A stretch of 64,000 nucleotides of DNA from NCBI GenBank assembly GCA_023853785.1, contig JAJIRX010000555.1, forward strand, positions 186,001 through 250,000. Direction: 5' to 3'. The first letter of the stretch is position 1; every line of letters begins with the position of its first letter. Shown one piece after another: positions 1 to 10,936 of this stretch. The position numbers and the translations under genes are program-made. Origin of the DNA: Psilocybe azurescens (lineage: Eukaryota; Basidiomycota; Agaricomycetes; Agaricales; Agrocybaceae). The notes under the pieces were generated by a model that was not told the origin of the DNA, ran no database searches, and worked only from the letters and a program-made list of their open reading frames with translations.

Positions 1-28
1 GTGAATTGGATATACAGAAGCCGTTCTT

Positions 29-480
29 ATGTGGGTCTCTAATGCACTACGCAAAGCGAAGATCGTCTTGTTTGTAAAGGACATTGACAATGCCTTGCTA
101 ATATTCGCTAAGGATACCAATCTGCTCATCGCCGTTCATGCAATCGGAAGTGGCCTGGTTTTGAACTCCTTCACAGTGCATGAATGCATATATACCTTGT
201 TATGGATGGCTCAGCGGCCCAGGCGGGCTACATAGCAGTGGGTTACTTCGGTCAGGTAAGTATCAAACTATCTTATTTCTGCAGCTGTATTGCTATTGAA
301 TCACGGTCGAACGAATTAAAGTAGTTGGCACTATCGTAATGGACAAGATAAAAATTCTTCGAGATCGTAGCGGAAACATCAGGGTCGTAACGGTATACGT
401 CCTCAAAACTATATCCCCGACCTCCACTTTGACGTTCTGATATATGCGCCATTGGCAATGGAACGAGAAATCAATACAAT
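29..480 (+). pseudogene. decayed copy of FAD-linked oxidase
   Basis: This stretch is a fragmentary relative of the FAD oxidase gene that begins at 1369. Positions 29-150 translate to a segment with the words RKAKIVLFVKD and IAVHAIGSG, which match RKAKVVVFVKD and IAVRGGGHS in the intact gene. Positions 205-221 match the intact third exon (tatggatggct-agcgg) and 445-480 match part of the fourth exon (tatatgc-ccat). The order is collinear with the functional gene, but the reading frame is broken and the diagnostic GGGH flavin-binding motif is lost. It is best explained as an old tandem duplicate that decayed. The extent towards 1000 is uncertain, and the left side runs into the window edge. Confidence 0.6.
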
Positions 481-1368
481 TGGTCGACATGCCTCAACAA
501 CTTGGTACAAGATCGGACGCAGGAAGTTCGAAACCGTGCCAATGAGATGGCCTTCAATCACGGTTAATGCCTTTTGTCATAGATCCGAATGATTCCATTC
601 CTCCCGTCGATGAAGTGCAAGTGCGTAAAACCCAGGTTCTTCGTTCTCACCTAGCTCTGACATCGTATTCCAAATTACAGGAGAGAAATTTGTTGTCAAG
701 ATCTTCTCAGTCTCTGCTATGAAACCTGAGATGAAGCCTTATCCCCTCCCGACTCAACGTTGTGGTCACTTCTTAGAGCAACGCCACGAACATTGTGGAT
801 GGTGTACACCAGTCGCACGATTCTGGCGGAGGTACATGACTGCTTAATGGTGATGCCGACGATCGACCGTGAAGGTTTTGGTTTATGTGAAATTTCAGTG
901 AAAGCTACTCCAATCGTTGTGTTTTCACCCCCAGTTCACTCAGGAAAACTTTGGAAGCGGTTGAAAAACTCGGCCTAGAGGGCCTGTGGACCGGTTTCAA
1001 AATTTAATGACCCATGGAGATGAAAGGGTAATCACTGCGCATTCGAACATTCATATTTAACTTTGGTGGTTGAACGGCATTTACGATTGGAAAATTAGTG
1101 ATCAGTCGGCCTGCTGCAATCACCGACTCGAGTTTTTGTAACAAGTATGCGGTCGCGCTTGACGAGCTATTAATTAGTCGGTTCCTCACGCCCGTGAGAC
1201 CTCGCACGGTATTGCACAGCGTGCAAGATCCCGTATATGTGCACTGGGCTGAGCTTATGAACACCGGGGTTTCTCGGGTAGATGAGAGAGATAAGAAGCT
1301 TGTCTACCTAGACCAATATCCCAAGACGTCACAATCCCTCCTATTTCGCCACTACCTCAAAGCCTAGT

Positions 1369-3156
1369 ATGGACACTGAAATTTTTGCACAGACGATCAA
1401 GGGCGATGTCATAACGGCTGAAGACCCAACCTACGCCAAAGCCATCTTCAGGTGGGCGGCGAACGCGGTACGCAAAGCGAAGGTTGTCGTGTTTGTGAAG
1501 GACAATGAAGATGTTGTCAAAGCCTTGCGATTCGCCAGAGCTAACAATCTTCCCATTGCCGTCCGTGGAGGCGGGCACAGCGTCGTTGGATCGTCTTCTG
1601 CGGAGAATGGGCTGGTTATAGACCCTTCGCGCTACTTGAATGGTGTTACAGTTGACCCATCTAAGAAGCTGGCATACGTTGGTGGAGGTGCTATATGGGA
1701 GACTGTCGATAAAGCCGCTATTAAACACGAGCTAGCGACTGTAGGAGGGACTGTTAACCATGTAAGTGTGCATTACTTCGACAATACTACAGAATGTCTT
1801 ATTGGAGTATGCACATAGACCGGTGTAGGCGGGTTCGTGAATGAGTATTTGTATCGGCGACTACTGAGCTAAAACATTATACAGCTTAATTCTTGGAGGC
1901 GGCTATGGATGGCTTAGCGGCACATATGGACTAGCAATCGATAACCTCGTACAGGTGTGAATCGACTGTTCTGATAAACGCTGCAAGTTATTTAGACTGT
2001 AGGCCACTATTGTCACCGCAGATGGTTCTATCCTCACAGTCAACAACGAAGAGAATCCCGACTTATTCTTCGCCATACGAGGTGGAGGCGGGAATTTTGG
2101 CGTCGTTACTGAATTTGTTCTCCAGTTGCACCCTCAGCGCCCGAAAATCTACTCTGGGATTCTTATATATGCTCCATCTGCCATAGAGCAAGTTCTTCGA
2201 ACCACGATAGAATGGATGAAAACTATGGGCGAAAAGGAAGGTATTATGCAAAGCAGTGCGGTTGGCCCAGATGGTAATGTGGGTGGTATCTTGAAAAAGA
2301 AAGTGTTGCTCATTGCTGATTTCTTGGTTTGCAGCCCATCTTTGCAGTCATTCCTTTTTCAATGGCTCAGAAGCCGAGGGTAGAGAAAAATATAAAGCAT
2401 TCCTAGATATCGGTCCGTCGAACTTTCTTCAGTTACCCTGTATAGTCCATGTCAACTGAGGGCGAATACTGTAGGAACCCTTGCCGATCTAACTAAGGAA
2501 ATACCCTACGAAGAACTCAATGCTTTATCGGTATGCTCCTCTCTGTCAAACAAATTTTTGCTTGCTAAGTGATGCGTTTATTAGAATGCGATGGCAGTTC
2601 ATGGCTTTGGAGTATACCAGAAAGGAGTTGCGCATAAACGTCCTCACCCCCAGGCAATTGAGCAGGCCCACAACAAATTAGTCGACCTTGTCAAGACCGG
2701 GAATTTCAATGGAGCAATTCTCTACGAATATTTCCCTTTACAGAAAATTAATTCTGTGCCTAGGGATGCCACAGCTTTTCGCCGAGAGTTTGCTTCAAGT
2801 GTTTTAGTTAATCTTACCTGGGACAACTCTGTTGAAGATCGCACTCAGGAAGCTCGAAAGCATTCATATGAACTGGCCTCCCTCATCTCTAGAGATGGAA
2901 AGGACATGACGACTGCCGAGACCTTAGGATACAGCAATTATGGTGAGCATATTTGCCGTTTTGTGCTTATTGAGCCCACGCTAATGATCTTGTTGTAGAT
3001 CCCGAAGCCACTTCCGATGACGGAAAGGGTGTTGGGCTGGCTCAGGATAAAGCGAAGCTCATATTTGGAGAGAACTACCCTAGGCTTCAAACCATCAAGA
3101 AACGCTATGATCCAGACAATGTCTTCAACAAATGGTTCCCCATTATTCCGGCTTAG
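1369..3156 (+). CDS. FAD-linked oxidoreductase (berberine bridge enzyme-like)
   Basis: This is a flavoprotein oxidase of the PCMH/FAD_binding_4 plus BBE domain type. Exons: 1369-1761, 1819-1832, 1885-1954, 2003-2278, 2335-2416, 2461-2530, 2585-2942, 2999-3156. The motif AVRGGGHSVVG at residues 65-75 holds the histidine that family members use to bind FAD covalently. The second attachment cysteine seen in bicovalent members is not visible in the GGTVNHTGVGG loop. The C-terminus has the BBE signature (YDPDNVFNKWFP). No signal peptide is evident, so a cytosolic enzyme is likely; the substrate is unknown. The exon sum is 1421 nt, one short of a multiple of three. Adding one T to the T5 run at 2355-2359 restores PIFAVIPFFNGSEAEGR and a 473-residue protein. 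It could be a true frameshift, but the pattern elsewhere favours sequence error. Confidence 0.85.
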
Positions 3157-4596
3157 CGTATCGCTGGTCTCGTTGCCGCAAATAAACCCTCGTGTACACG
3201 TTCAAATGAATTTATTGGTTAATCTGATGATAATTGATGGCATACTCAATAAGACTTTTCTGAGTTCTCTGTGACATATGGAGAATTCCTGGAAGAATAG
3301 GGGCTTGATGCATGATGATTCGACGGAGTCAAAATGCTTTATCGGGACTTATGATCGGCTTCCAGGAGCCATTCTATGCACTTGATGTGCTAGTCGCAGG
3401 CAAAGCATCAGTCATATATGTGCACTGAGTGACACATTAGAGGCGTTCACATATGTATATTTAGCTCATTAAGGGTGTGCAGGATTAACGCGGGGAAGTC
3501 TTCAAAAGTAGTACTGCACCCTGCCCAGGAACTGAATGAGGTAAATCTGATGCGGAAACCACATATTTAACTAGGTAAGTAACCAGACCCAGGTGTTCAT
3601 TTCACCCCGCAGTTGCTGCTGCGAATCATATGGGTGTCGTAACAGTAGTTTACGAGCATGTTTTTCTGCAAAGGAAACTGTTCATTCAATGGGGTTAAAT
3701 GAACGAAACGGTGAGTGTTTGTGTCTCCTTTTTGGATTATTACTAGCATCAGATTTCTCATTCACACCAAGTATTGTTAGCCGTGTCCGGGTCAAGACTG
3801 AGCTTTAATGAGAAGAATTCATCTTGGATAAAATTTCATCCAACGGAGCTTGCATTAATCGCTAGATTTGCCGAAGAGCTTCATGACCCCATGGTATTGT
3901 AACACGGCTTTGGACGGTGTTTCGAAGACACGCGTTCTTATTAAAATCAGCTGATTTACTAAGTTATATGTACATGCTCATCCACTTTCTACTTATGAGT
4001 TCACTTTACGGTCAGAACTATGCCCCACACTGTTCATTTTCCTCTACTTAATCCCTCTGGTATGAACAGCGGTGATATATGCCACTAAGCGCCTAGAGAA
4101 TGTTCGAGTCGAAGCTGTCAGTGAGTTTTCTTGCGTTTCAAGTTGGCCTCGCTGAAACATGCAGGTTTCCACGAGGGATCGAAAACAGCTGCGTATCAGA
4201 ATATGTGTCAAAAAATCTCGAAAAAATGATCTTCAAAGTTCGAGTTGCAACCAAATGGCTCATGAACCTCAGTAACCTTTGTGTTTTGCCAGTGTATGGA
4301 GGTTCACAGTTTCGGAAGTTTACGTGCGTGTATTTATAAACAGAATAACGTTTATCTAACGTAACCCTCTTAATCAACGAGAATCAATCATATTAGTTGT
4401 AATGCCTCCGTGCCTATCAGATACCCACACAACAGGGTGAAGGTCCGTTTTACACATCAAGCATATGGCACAGCCACATAACGGGCGTCTATTCCAGGGA
4501 GCATCATTCATTACCAATCAGAAAAATGACGTCATAAAATATTACAAGAATCAAGACAATTCGGTTCTTGTCTGATTCTGTAACTTTGCTACTACA
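3157..4596. other. intergenic, no gene recognised
   Basis: About 1.4 kb without a convincing coding region. Short open frames at 3593-3808 and 4100-4339 have no recognisable motifs and no coherent splice structure. The last part must hold the promoter of the SnoaL-like gene. No transposon ends were seen. Confidence 0.5.
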
Positions 4597-5049
4597 ATGT
4601 CGCCTTCTCGATCACAATTACTGAAATCTGCCCAGAATTTCTGCAACGCCTTTGCCGAGAAAAAAGATGCCGATGTAATTCTTTCGCACTTTTCGACTAC
4701 CCATGAAATATCAGCAATCGAATACGGGGCACCTATTCTCGCACCATTTATCGGCCGACCTTTTATTGGAACTACGGAGGTGCAGCAATATTTTGCGCTC
4801 ATCGGGTCACTACTCAGCTACAAGGACATATCATTCGCTGAGTATGTGGTAGATACAGACGCTCTCAAAGCGTCTGTGAAAGGCAGAGGAGAATTCACAT
4901 GGCTGAGCACAGGGCAATCGTGGGATGAGACCTTTACCTATACTTTAGATTTTGATGACGAGATGAAAGTTGTCCGTTATCAGGTATGGGCAGACTCTGG
5001 GGCTGCCTACTTGGCAAGGATGGGCAAGCTACATGGCCACAAATCGTGA
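4597..5049 (+). CDS. SnoaL/NTF2-like domain protein
   Basis: An intronless 150-residue protein that fits the NTF2-like cone fold of SnoaL-type proteins. It has an N-terminal helix (LLKSAQNFCNAFAEKKDADV), then ILSHFS and a run of short strands ending in YQVWADSGAAYLARM. Fungal members of this size are mostly uncharacterised; some SnoaL relatives are isomerases or cyclases in secondary metabolism, others only bind ligands. No signal peptide is seen, so it is probably cytosolic. It lies 1.4 kb downstream of a flavin oxidase on the same strand, but no other biosynthetic genes flank it. The start is the first ATG after a stop-rich leader. The frame is intact, without the homopolymer problem seen in many other genes here. 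Confidence 0.7.
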   Translation: MSPSRSQLLKSAQNFCNAFAEKKDADVILSHFSTTHEISAIEYGAPILAPFIGRPFIGTTEVQQYFALIGSLLSYKDISFAEYVVDTDALKASVKGRGEFTWLSTGQSWDETFTYTLDFDDEMKVVRYQVWADSGAAYLARMGKLHGHKS

Positions 5050-5216
5050 GGTGAGATTTCTCAGTTGCCTCATTGAGTAACCGAATATGAACAAAAGGCT
5101 GGTTTCAACTCAAAGAATTTATAGGAGATATCCTGCCTCATCGCGGTTCTAGTAGCATAAGTGTCGTACAAATGTTTAATTACCGCTCTTTAGCTGCCTG
5201 TAATTTGAACGATCTT

Positions 5217-5266
5217 AGGGGATATCCCCTATAGATTTGAACCACTGGAGGACAGGGGATACCCCT
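5217..5266. promoter_or_regulatory. palindromic AGGGG/CCCCT cluster
   Basis: A perfect 14-bp palindrome AGGGGATATCCCCT lies at 5217-5230, followed about 20 bp later by AGGGGATACCCCT. AGGGG/CCCCT matches the stress-response element bound by Msn2/4-type zinc fingers in yeasts. It lies about 300 bp upstream of the cyclin-like gene. Function here is inference only. Confidence 0.25.
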
Positions 5267-5553
5267 TTTCTCCTTTCTCATGTCGAATCTAAGTCATTAC
5301 CAACATGCAAGCAAGCATTGAGAGGAGTAGTAATGTGAGGATTTTTCTTCCCCCTTTTCTCCTAGACTTATAATTAGACTTTTTCAGTCTACGTTGAAAT
5401 ATGTCGCGTAGACATTCAAAAGGGTCCTCTATGAAAGGGGTTTAGGTCGATATTAAAAGACAGTTACACTCTTGAACATATATTGCATCCAGACTTCGTT
5501 GTGTGTCCTATTTTCAATTTTTCGAACGAACAAACCATATCTTTTCATCCAAA

Positions 5554-6368
5554 ATGGTCTCTGCCTCGGTGAGTCAGGAACATGATTATCATTATTTATG
5601 GATACTCATCCCGGTCCGAAGATGTTTGAATATTCTCACCTTGCAGTCGACGGGATCGATCACAATCTGTTTGCTGAGCTATGCTCGTCCAGATTTTTAA
5701 ACAATCGCTTCGCGAATTCGAGATATCAGGATATCAAAAAGTGTTCCTGGAAGGACACCCTCTCTAAACACGTCGCGGACGTCATTCAACGCTCAAAACT
5801 AAGCGTCACTGTGGCAATTGCTGCTTTGATCCTCATCGAGCGTTTCCAGGAAGCCCTCATAATGCAACAACTACCGTTTGCTGAAGAAGTGGAGGATGCT
5901 GGTCGCCTCTTCTTCATTGCATACATGGTGGCCGCTAAAGTCATTCACGACGACCAGCCTTTTATCTGGTTCTGGAGACAAGTATCGAATTACGAATACT
6001 CAGGGAGCGACATTTCTCGAATGGAATGTCAATTCTACGACGTCGTGGGCTGGAAAGTCCAGATTGACGCGGAAACCTTCAATTGCGGGTTGATCGGCAT
6101 GATGGATTCCTATTGCAGCTATACGGAATGTTATAAACTCCCATCTGCCCCTCCAGCCGTCTACCAAAAGTTACAAAGGAATCAAACAATGAGGACCACC
6201 GGGACTTTCAGAACGGAGGACCAGGTACCTATCCCATCGCTGGACGATGAAGACGAGGCGCTTTTTGTGCGGGCAATGTCTTCACCCACTGCACGGCGTG
6301 CAGCGCAATGGTCAAAACACCGGCTGCAGTTTTTTCGCATCGTTTTACGGGCTACGCAATTATCTTGA
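5554..6368 (+). CDS. cyclin-like protein (PHO80/cyclin-box type)
   Basis: The likely gene has a tiny first exon 5554-5568 (MVSAS), an intron 5569-5621 with gtgagt...cgaag ends, and a long second exon from 5622. An alternative is a single exon from the ATG at 5598. The middle of the protein reads as a cyclin box: helices around SVTVAIAALILIERFQEAL, then LFFIAYMVAAKVIHDDQPF, then ISRMECQFYDVVGWKVQID, in the order of cyclin helices 1 to 5. Such proteins bind a cyclin-dependent kinase; which one cannot be told. The C-terminal tail is acidic and Ser/Thr-rich. The stop at 6368 is only 92 bp upstream of the target duplication of a MITE insertion, so the transposon sits in or next to the 3' UTR and may alter transcript ends. 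Confidence 0.6.
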
Positions 6369-6462
6369 GATACCCTTACACATTTGATTTGCGGAACAAT
6401 GATGTCGATACCATTGATAATGACAATTCTTTTATTAAACGCATGAATAGCCTCGAAGCTAA

Positions 6463-6544
6463 GGGCCTGTTCGGCTGCACCATCTCGCGGATGGTAACTA
6501 TACACGATCTCCATATTTAGTAACTCGCGACTTGATTAGATAAT
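6463..6544 (+). repeat. left terminal inverted repeat of MITE
   Basis: 82 bp, identical base for base to the reverse complement of 7260-7341. Identity ends at ...GATTAGATAAT, after which the two flanks diverge (ATCTGTGAC on the left, GTGACAATT on the right arm read inward). Confidence 0.9.
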
Positions 6545-7259
6545 ATCTGTGACTTTGAGTGACATTAAAATCAATATCTACACATGCTGTTGCAATGCCT
6601 CTCTAGCCTTGTAGGGGTCTCATATATCACCAAAGACTTGTGTTAAGCACTTTACTGTACAACTATGACCATGCATTCATGGGGTCTGGAGTGTGATCTA
6701 TTTCTAACACCTCTTCATGTCTTCAAGCCCTAGCTGCCTTGACTTTATTTTGGCCCAGGTCAGATCCAGCACATCACTATCAACTCTCCACAGCATTGAA
6801 CCCAAAATGTTCAAAAATGTTCTTGATGAATGAGAGGCTTTCAGAAATTGGGGGAAAAAATAGTACAAGTTAAATTAGACACTTTTTGTATTTTTTAATG
6901 ATTTATTTGAATTTTAAACCTTTTTTGATTCGCCCTTTACCAACTCTTCAACCATCTCTGTGACTGTGACATATTTAAAAACTCTTCACTTCAAGGGGTC
7001 TGTCATTTGTGACCAAAAGAGATGGTTATAATAAGTAGTTCAGTAGTATCTATTCTACAGAGTGTTACCTTCTCTGTGTCTCTCAATGCTGGCCAATGGT
7101 ATTGGAAGGTTTTATCAGTCTTTGACCAGTGACTACACTCCCCAGAGAATTTGGATGGTATGGAGATGAAAAAGATCCAGAAAAAAGCCAGAAATACAAG
7201 GTAACAAAGGACGAGACACGAAATCTGCACATTTCATTCATGCGGTCACAAATTGTCAC

Positions 7260-7341
7260 ATTATCTAATCAAGTCGCGAGTTACTAAATATGGAGATCGT
7301 GTATAGTTACCATCCGCGAGATGGTGCAGCCGAACAGGCCC
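7260..7341 (-). repeat. right terminal inverted repeat of MITE
   Basis: Reverse complement of 6463-6544 without mismatch. It is followed directly by the TAA copy of the target duplication at 7342-7344. Confidence 0.9.
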
Positions 7342-7605
7342 TAAACTTAGCCTATTATGCCACATATATCTTCTGGTTCCGGGTGCGGGGTTCTGGGGCT
7401 TCAAAACAGCGATTTGGGGATAAAATACCTTGAAAGAGAAGAAGGCATCAAGAAGGGGTCCAAAAATGTCAAAACTTCAGGGTTACTTACTCTTCTTAAT
7501 AGTTGATTTTCAAGATTTTTGTTTCAGATATTGAAGTAATATGCCCGGCCAGCGGTGCCCGACCTCAACACTCTGGTAGGAAAATGTGCCTCTTGATGAG
7601 ACCGT

Positions 7606-8178
7606 ATGGCAATGGGAATTCGCTCCACAAGTGCAACCTGTCTAATGTCAAAGACGATCACGGTCACTGATTCGGTGATTGCATCGATGCATGGAATTCA
7701 AATTCCGATGACAGAAGATGAACTTGATTTGGCTATTCTTACTCGTTACGACCACAAGATCGTCCGAGTCGATATGTTTCTCAAAAGCTTTGTCTGGCTT
7801 TACGAATGCGCAAGGACTCTATCTTTTGGGGTTGTTACGCCAATCCATGTTATGCAACGCTTCATGTCATTAACTGAACCCTCCGGACTGAACGACGCTA
7901 GATGCCGATTCCGTATACGAACTCCTCGATTGCAAGGTGCTCAAACGCTTTGGCCAGGGTTGAAAAACAACTTGAAGTCTGCGGTCCGGCTTGTTTCAGG
8001 AGTGAATAACTGCCGAAGGGATGGCGTGAACGAAAAAGCCCAAAGCTTGCCGACTTCTGCGAATAAGGTAGCTATTTTTATAATTAGCCGTTTTATAAAT
8101 ATCCTCTTCTCCAAAGAAGCAGCCGTGGGATGGGTTCATGTGTGTTGCTTATGCCGACCACCCGTGAAGCTTCCATAA
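7606..8178 (+). other. uncertain 190-codon open frame
   Basis: One open frame of 190 codons with no recognised motif. A different frame in the same stretch gives a protein-like segment (DADSVYELLDCKVLKRFGQG) that ends in a stop, so this may be a decayed gene rather than an active one. It has no clear intron boundaries and lies between the MITE and the sedolisin promoter. I assign no function. Confidence 0.2.
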
Positions 8179-8228
8179 ATCAGTAAAATTACGCAACCGG
8201 GTCCATAGGGATGTGCAAAGCGCGAGAG

Positions 8229-8235
8229 TATAAAA
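8229..8235 (+). promoter_or_regulatory. TATA box of sedolisin gene
   Basis: TATAAAA lies 49 bp before the sedolisin ATG, a usual position for a strongly regulated fungal secreted-enzyme gene. Confidence 0.5.
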
Positions 8236-8283
8236 CTAGGCAGCACATGTAGTAATATTTCAAGGTGGGCAGCTACCCAGCAA

Positions 8284-10862
8284 ATGCGTTCATTACCGCA
8301 AATCGTTTTACTCGCCTCCTGTCTGCTAGGACAATCTCTGGTAGGAGCTCTTCCTTCCGGAGACTATGCATATAGTGTCAAGGAGGAGATAGAGGCTCCA
8401 CGAGGATGGGCCAAGCATAGTGACCCTTCTCCCGAACACAAGATTGTACTCCGTATTGGCCTTCCTCAACCCAACTTCCACGTCCTCGAACAACATTTGT
8501 ACGAGGTCAGCGATCCTGACCACGAGCGCTATGGTCAACATCTCTCTAAAGAAGAGGTTGAGGAACTCGTTGCTCCTCATCCAGAGACTTTGGATTTAGT
8601 GAATGAGTGGATTTCATCTTTTGGCCTCACTGAAGACGATCTCGTTCGTTCCCCTGCCAAAGACTGGGTTACTCTCAGGCTGCCTGTGTCCCTTGTCGAG
8701 AAGATGCTTGATACTGTGAGTATACATGCCAATTATCAGTACCCAGAACTAATTGCTTTGATTTTTATTTTCGCAGAAATACCATGTTTGGCAACACAGC
8801 CAAAGCGGTGAATATCTGGTTAGGACAACAAGCTATAGCCTTCCCTCTATTCTTCACGGTCATATTGATGCGATCCAACCAACAACCTCATTTGGTCGAT
8901 TCAAGAAAGAGAAGTCAAATATATTCAGCGCCACGCCTATAAAAGATAGCCCAATCGCAGCTTCCATAAACGAGCCATTCCATGATTCTGTTTCTGGTGT
9001 CACTGTAGATGCCAGTTGTAATCAAACTATTACTATTAAGTGTTTGCAGCAAATGTACAATGCCGTCGGCTTCACGCCGTCTGCTGCTGGAAACTCCATT
9101 GGTATCACTGGCTATTTGGTACGAGCTGGGATTCCTTCCTTCTGGATTAAAAATGCTAATCCTCGCATTCCGCAGGAACAATTCGCCAATAACCAAGATC
9201 TTCAATCGTTCTTTGCAGATCAGCGACCTGACGCTTTGAACTCCACTTTTAAGTTCATCTCAGTCGCTGGCGGATTGGACAATCAAACCCTTTCTGCAGC
9301 CGGCGATGAGGCTGATCTTGACATTGAATTTGCATTTGGTCTTTCTCATCCGATTCCTGTAAGAACCATCATATCAAGTTGTGACTTTGAAAGTTAAACC
9401 GAACTCGCACACAGGGAACATTCTTTTCTACGGCTGGCAGGCCACCTTTTATTCCAGATACCGGTGAGACGGAAGATTCAAATGAGTAAGCTGTTTTGTG
9501 GGCATTTAATTCTCTCATACACTCTGACAACATTTCAAGGCCTTATACTACCTGGCTGGACTTCATTCTTGCTCAAAAGGATATCCCTTTGGCCATTTCG
9601 ACGAGTTACGGTGATGACGAACAAACAGGTGTGTAGCCTGATATCTCAACCATGCGTCGCTTTTCTTAACTCTGGCATAAAAGTCCCAAAGAGTTTTGCT
9701 CAGCGTGTATGTGCTGATTTCGCTCAGCTTGGTAAGTCAAAGTTGAACAGAAACCATGTCCTTGTCTAATTACGTTGCTGGGGGATGAAGGTGCTCGTGG
9801 TGTTTCTGTGATGTTCTCTTCCGGGGATGGAGGTGTTGGAGACGGCGATGCCAACCCAGCCACGCAATCCTGCTTCACCAACGATGGAACCAATAGGACA
9901 GCTTTCATCCCTGGATTCCCTGCTTCGTAAGTATTTCTTAGGCGCATCGAGTCGTTGTTGATATTAATTTATTACTTTTTACCTTGCAGTTGCCCATTGT
10001 AAGGTGAAATCTTCAAGTTTATTTTCGTCAGTGCTAATCGATATCAAGCGTGACCGCTGTTGGGGGTACGACTCATTTCCCTGAAACTGCTGTAACTAGA
10101 TTCTTCTCTGGAGGTGGATTCAGCAACTATGTTTGTGTCTCCGTGTTCAAGAACGATGTCAGCGCATACTAACACCCTTTCAATCAAGTTCTCTCGACCA
10201 TCATTCCAAGATAAGGTCGTCCCCGAATATTTGAAAAATTCTCTTCCCAAAGGAACTTATGCTGGACTTTTCAACCCGTTCGTTTTTTTTTTATCTCTAG
10301 AAAAGCACCTGACTAATAGATGTATGGACGTTTCTCCTAGGAATGGACGAGTAAGCACATTCTGTCCAAGATCAGATATCGGGATGATCTAATTTCATCA
10401 TCGTCCTTTTTATCTAGGCTATTCCAGATGTCGCAGCACAAGGAGATCTATTCAAAGTTTTCGTCGGAGGAGAGGCTTTCCTGATTGGTGGCACCTCAGC
10501 ATCCAGCCCCACTTTCACCGGCTTTGTAGCTTTGTTAAATGACGTCCGACTCAAGGCCAAGCGTCCGCCTTTGGGTTTCCTCAATCCATTTATCTATTCC
10601 AAAGGTTTCCAAGGCTTGAACGACATTACTGTTGGACATAACTCTGGTTGCGGTACACCGGGCTTCAATGTGGGTAATCTATTCGTCGGTACACACCTCA
10701 CCACTGACATTGAGACTCTCACAGACGTCCAAAGGCTGGGATCCAGGTACGAGTCGTTTATAACTCTTTCCCACTACATGCGATCTTCTGACACCACCCG
10801 AAGTTACTGGCTTCGGCACCCCGAACTTCGGGATACTTAGGGAACTGGTGTTAACGATTTAA
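8284..10862 (+). CDS. sedolisin / tripeptidyl peptidase (S53)
   Basis: A secreted acid serine-carboxyl peptidase. Residues 1-22 form a signal peptide ([16 protein letters not shown]), followed by a pro-kumamolisin propeptide ([25 protein letters not shown]) and the S53 catalytic domain. Catalytic Glu and Asp lie in [10 protein letters not shown], the oxyanion Asp in SSGDGGVGD and the nucleophile Ser in GGTSASSP. The calcium-site region near the C-terminus reads GWDPVTGFGTP. I resolve 14 exons: 8284-8715, 8777-9118, 9176-9358, 9415-9485, 9540-9628, 9684-9731, 9791-9926, 9990-9998, 10049-10130, 10189-10277, 10341-10350, 10418-10673, 10735-10746, 10804-10862. They sum to 1818 nt, exactly 606 codons with the stop. 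Exons of 9, 10 and 12 nt carry conserved residues and are easily missed. No frameshift is needed. Confidence 0.93.
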
Positions 10863-10936
10863 CCGTTATCGACCTGAGAATAGGGGTTAATGGATATATT
10901 ACGAATGCTAGTACACTGTCCTCGTTGAAATGAAAT

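Larger units (their letters stand above)
6463..7341. mobile_element. PIF/Harbinger-type MITE, 879 bp
   Basis: The ends are perfect 82-bp terminal inverted repeats (6463-6544 and 7260-7341) starting GGGCCTGTTCGGCTGCACC. The element is flanked by a direct TAA on each side (6460-6462 and 7342-7344). A TWA-type 3-bp target duplication plus GGGCCTGTT-like ends is the hallmark of Tourist-like MITEs mobilised by PIF/Harbinger transposases. The 715-bp interior has no long open frame and no DDE motif that I can see, so it is non-autonomous. Identical inverted repeats imply a recent insertion. It lies between the cyclin-like gene and an uncharacterised stretch. Confidence 0.85.

Noticed and set aside
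1369..5049. Secondary-metabolite cluster from the FAD oxidase and SnoaL-like gene
   Set aside because: The two genes are 1.4 kb apart with no synthase, P450, transporter or regulator nearby; two common families are not enough.
5598..5621. ATG at 5598 as certain start of the cyclin-like gene
   Set aside because: A good intron (gtgagt...cgaag) ends at 5621 with an upstream ATG at 5554, so the 5598 start lies in an intron in the better model.
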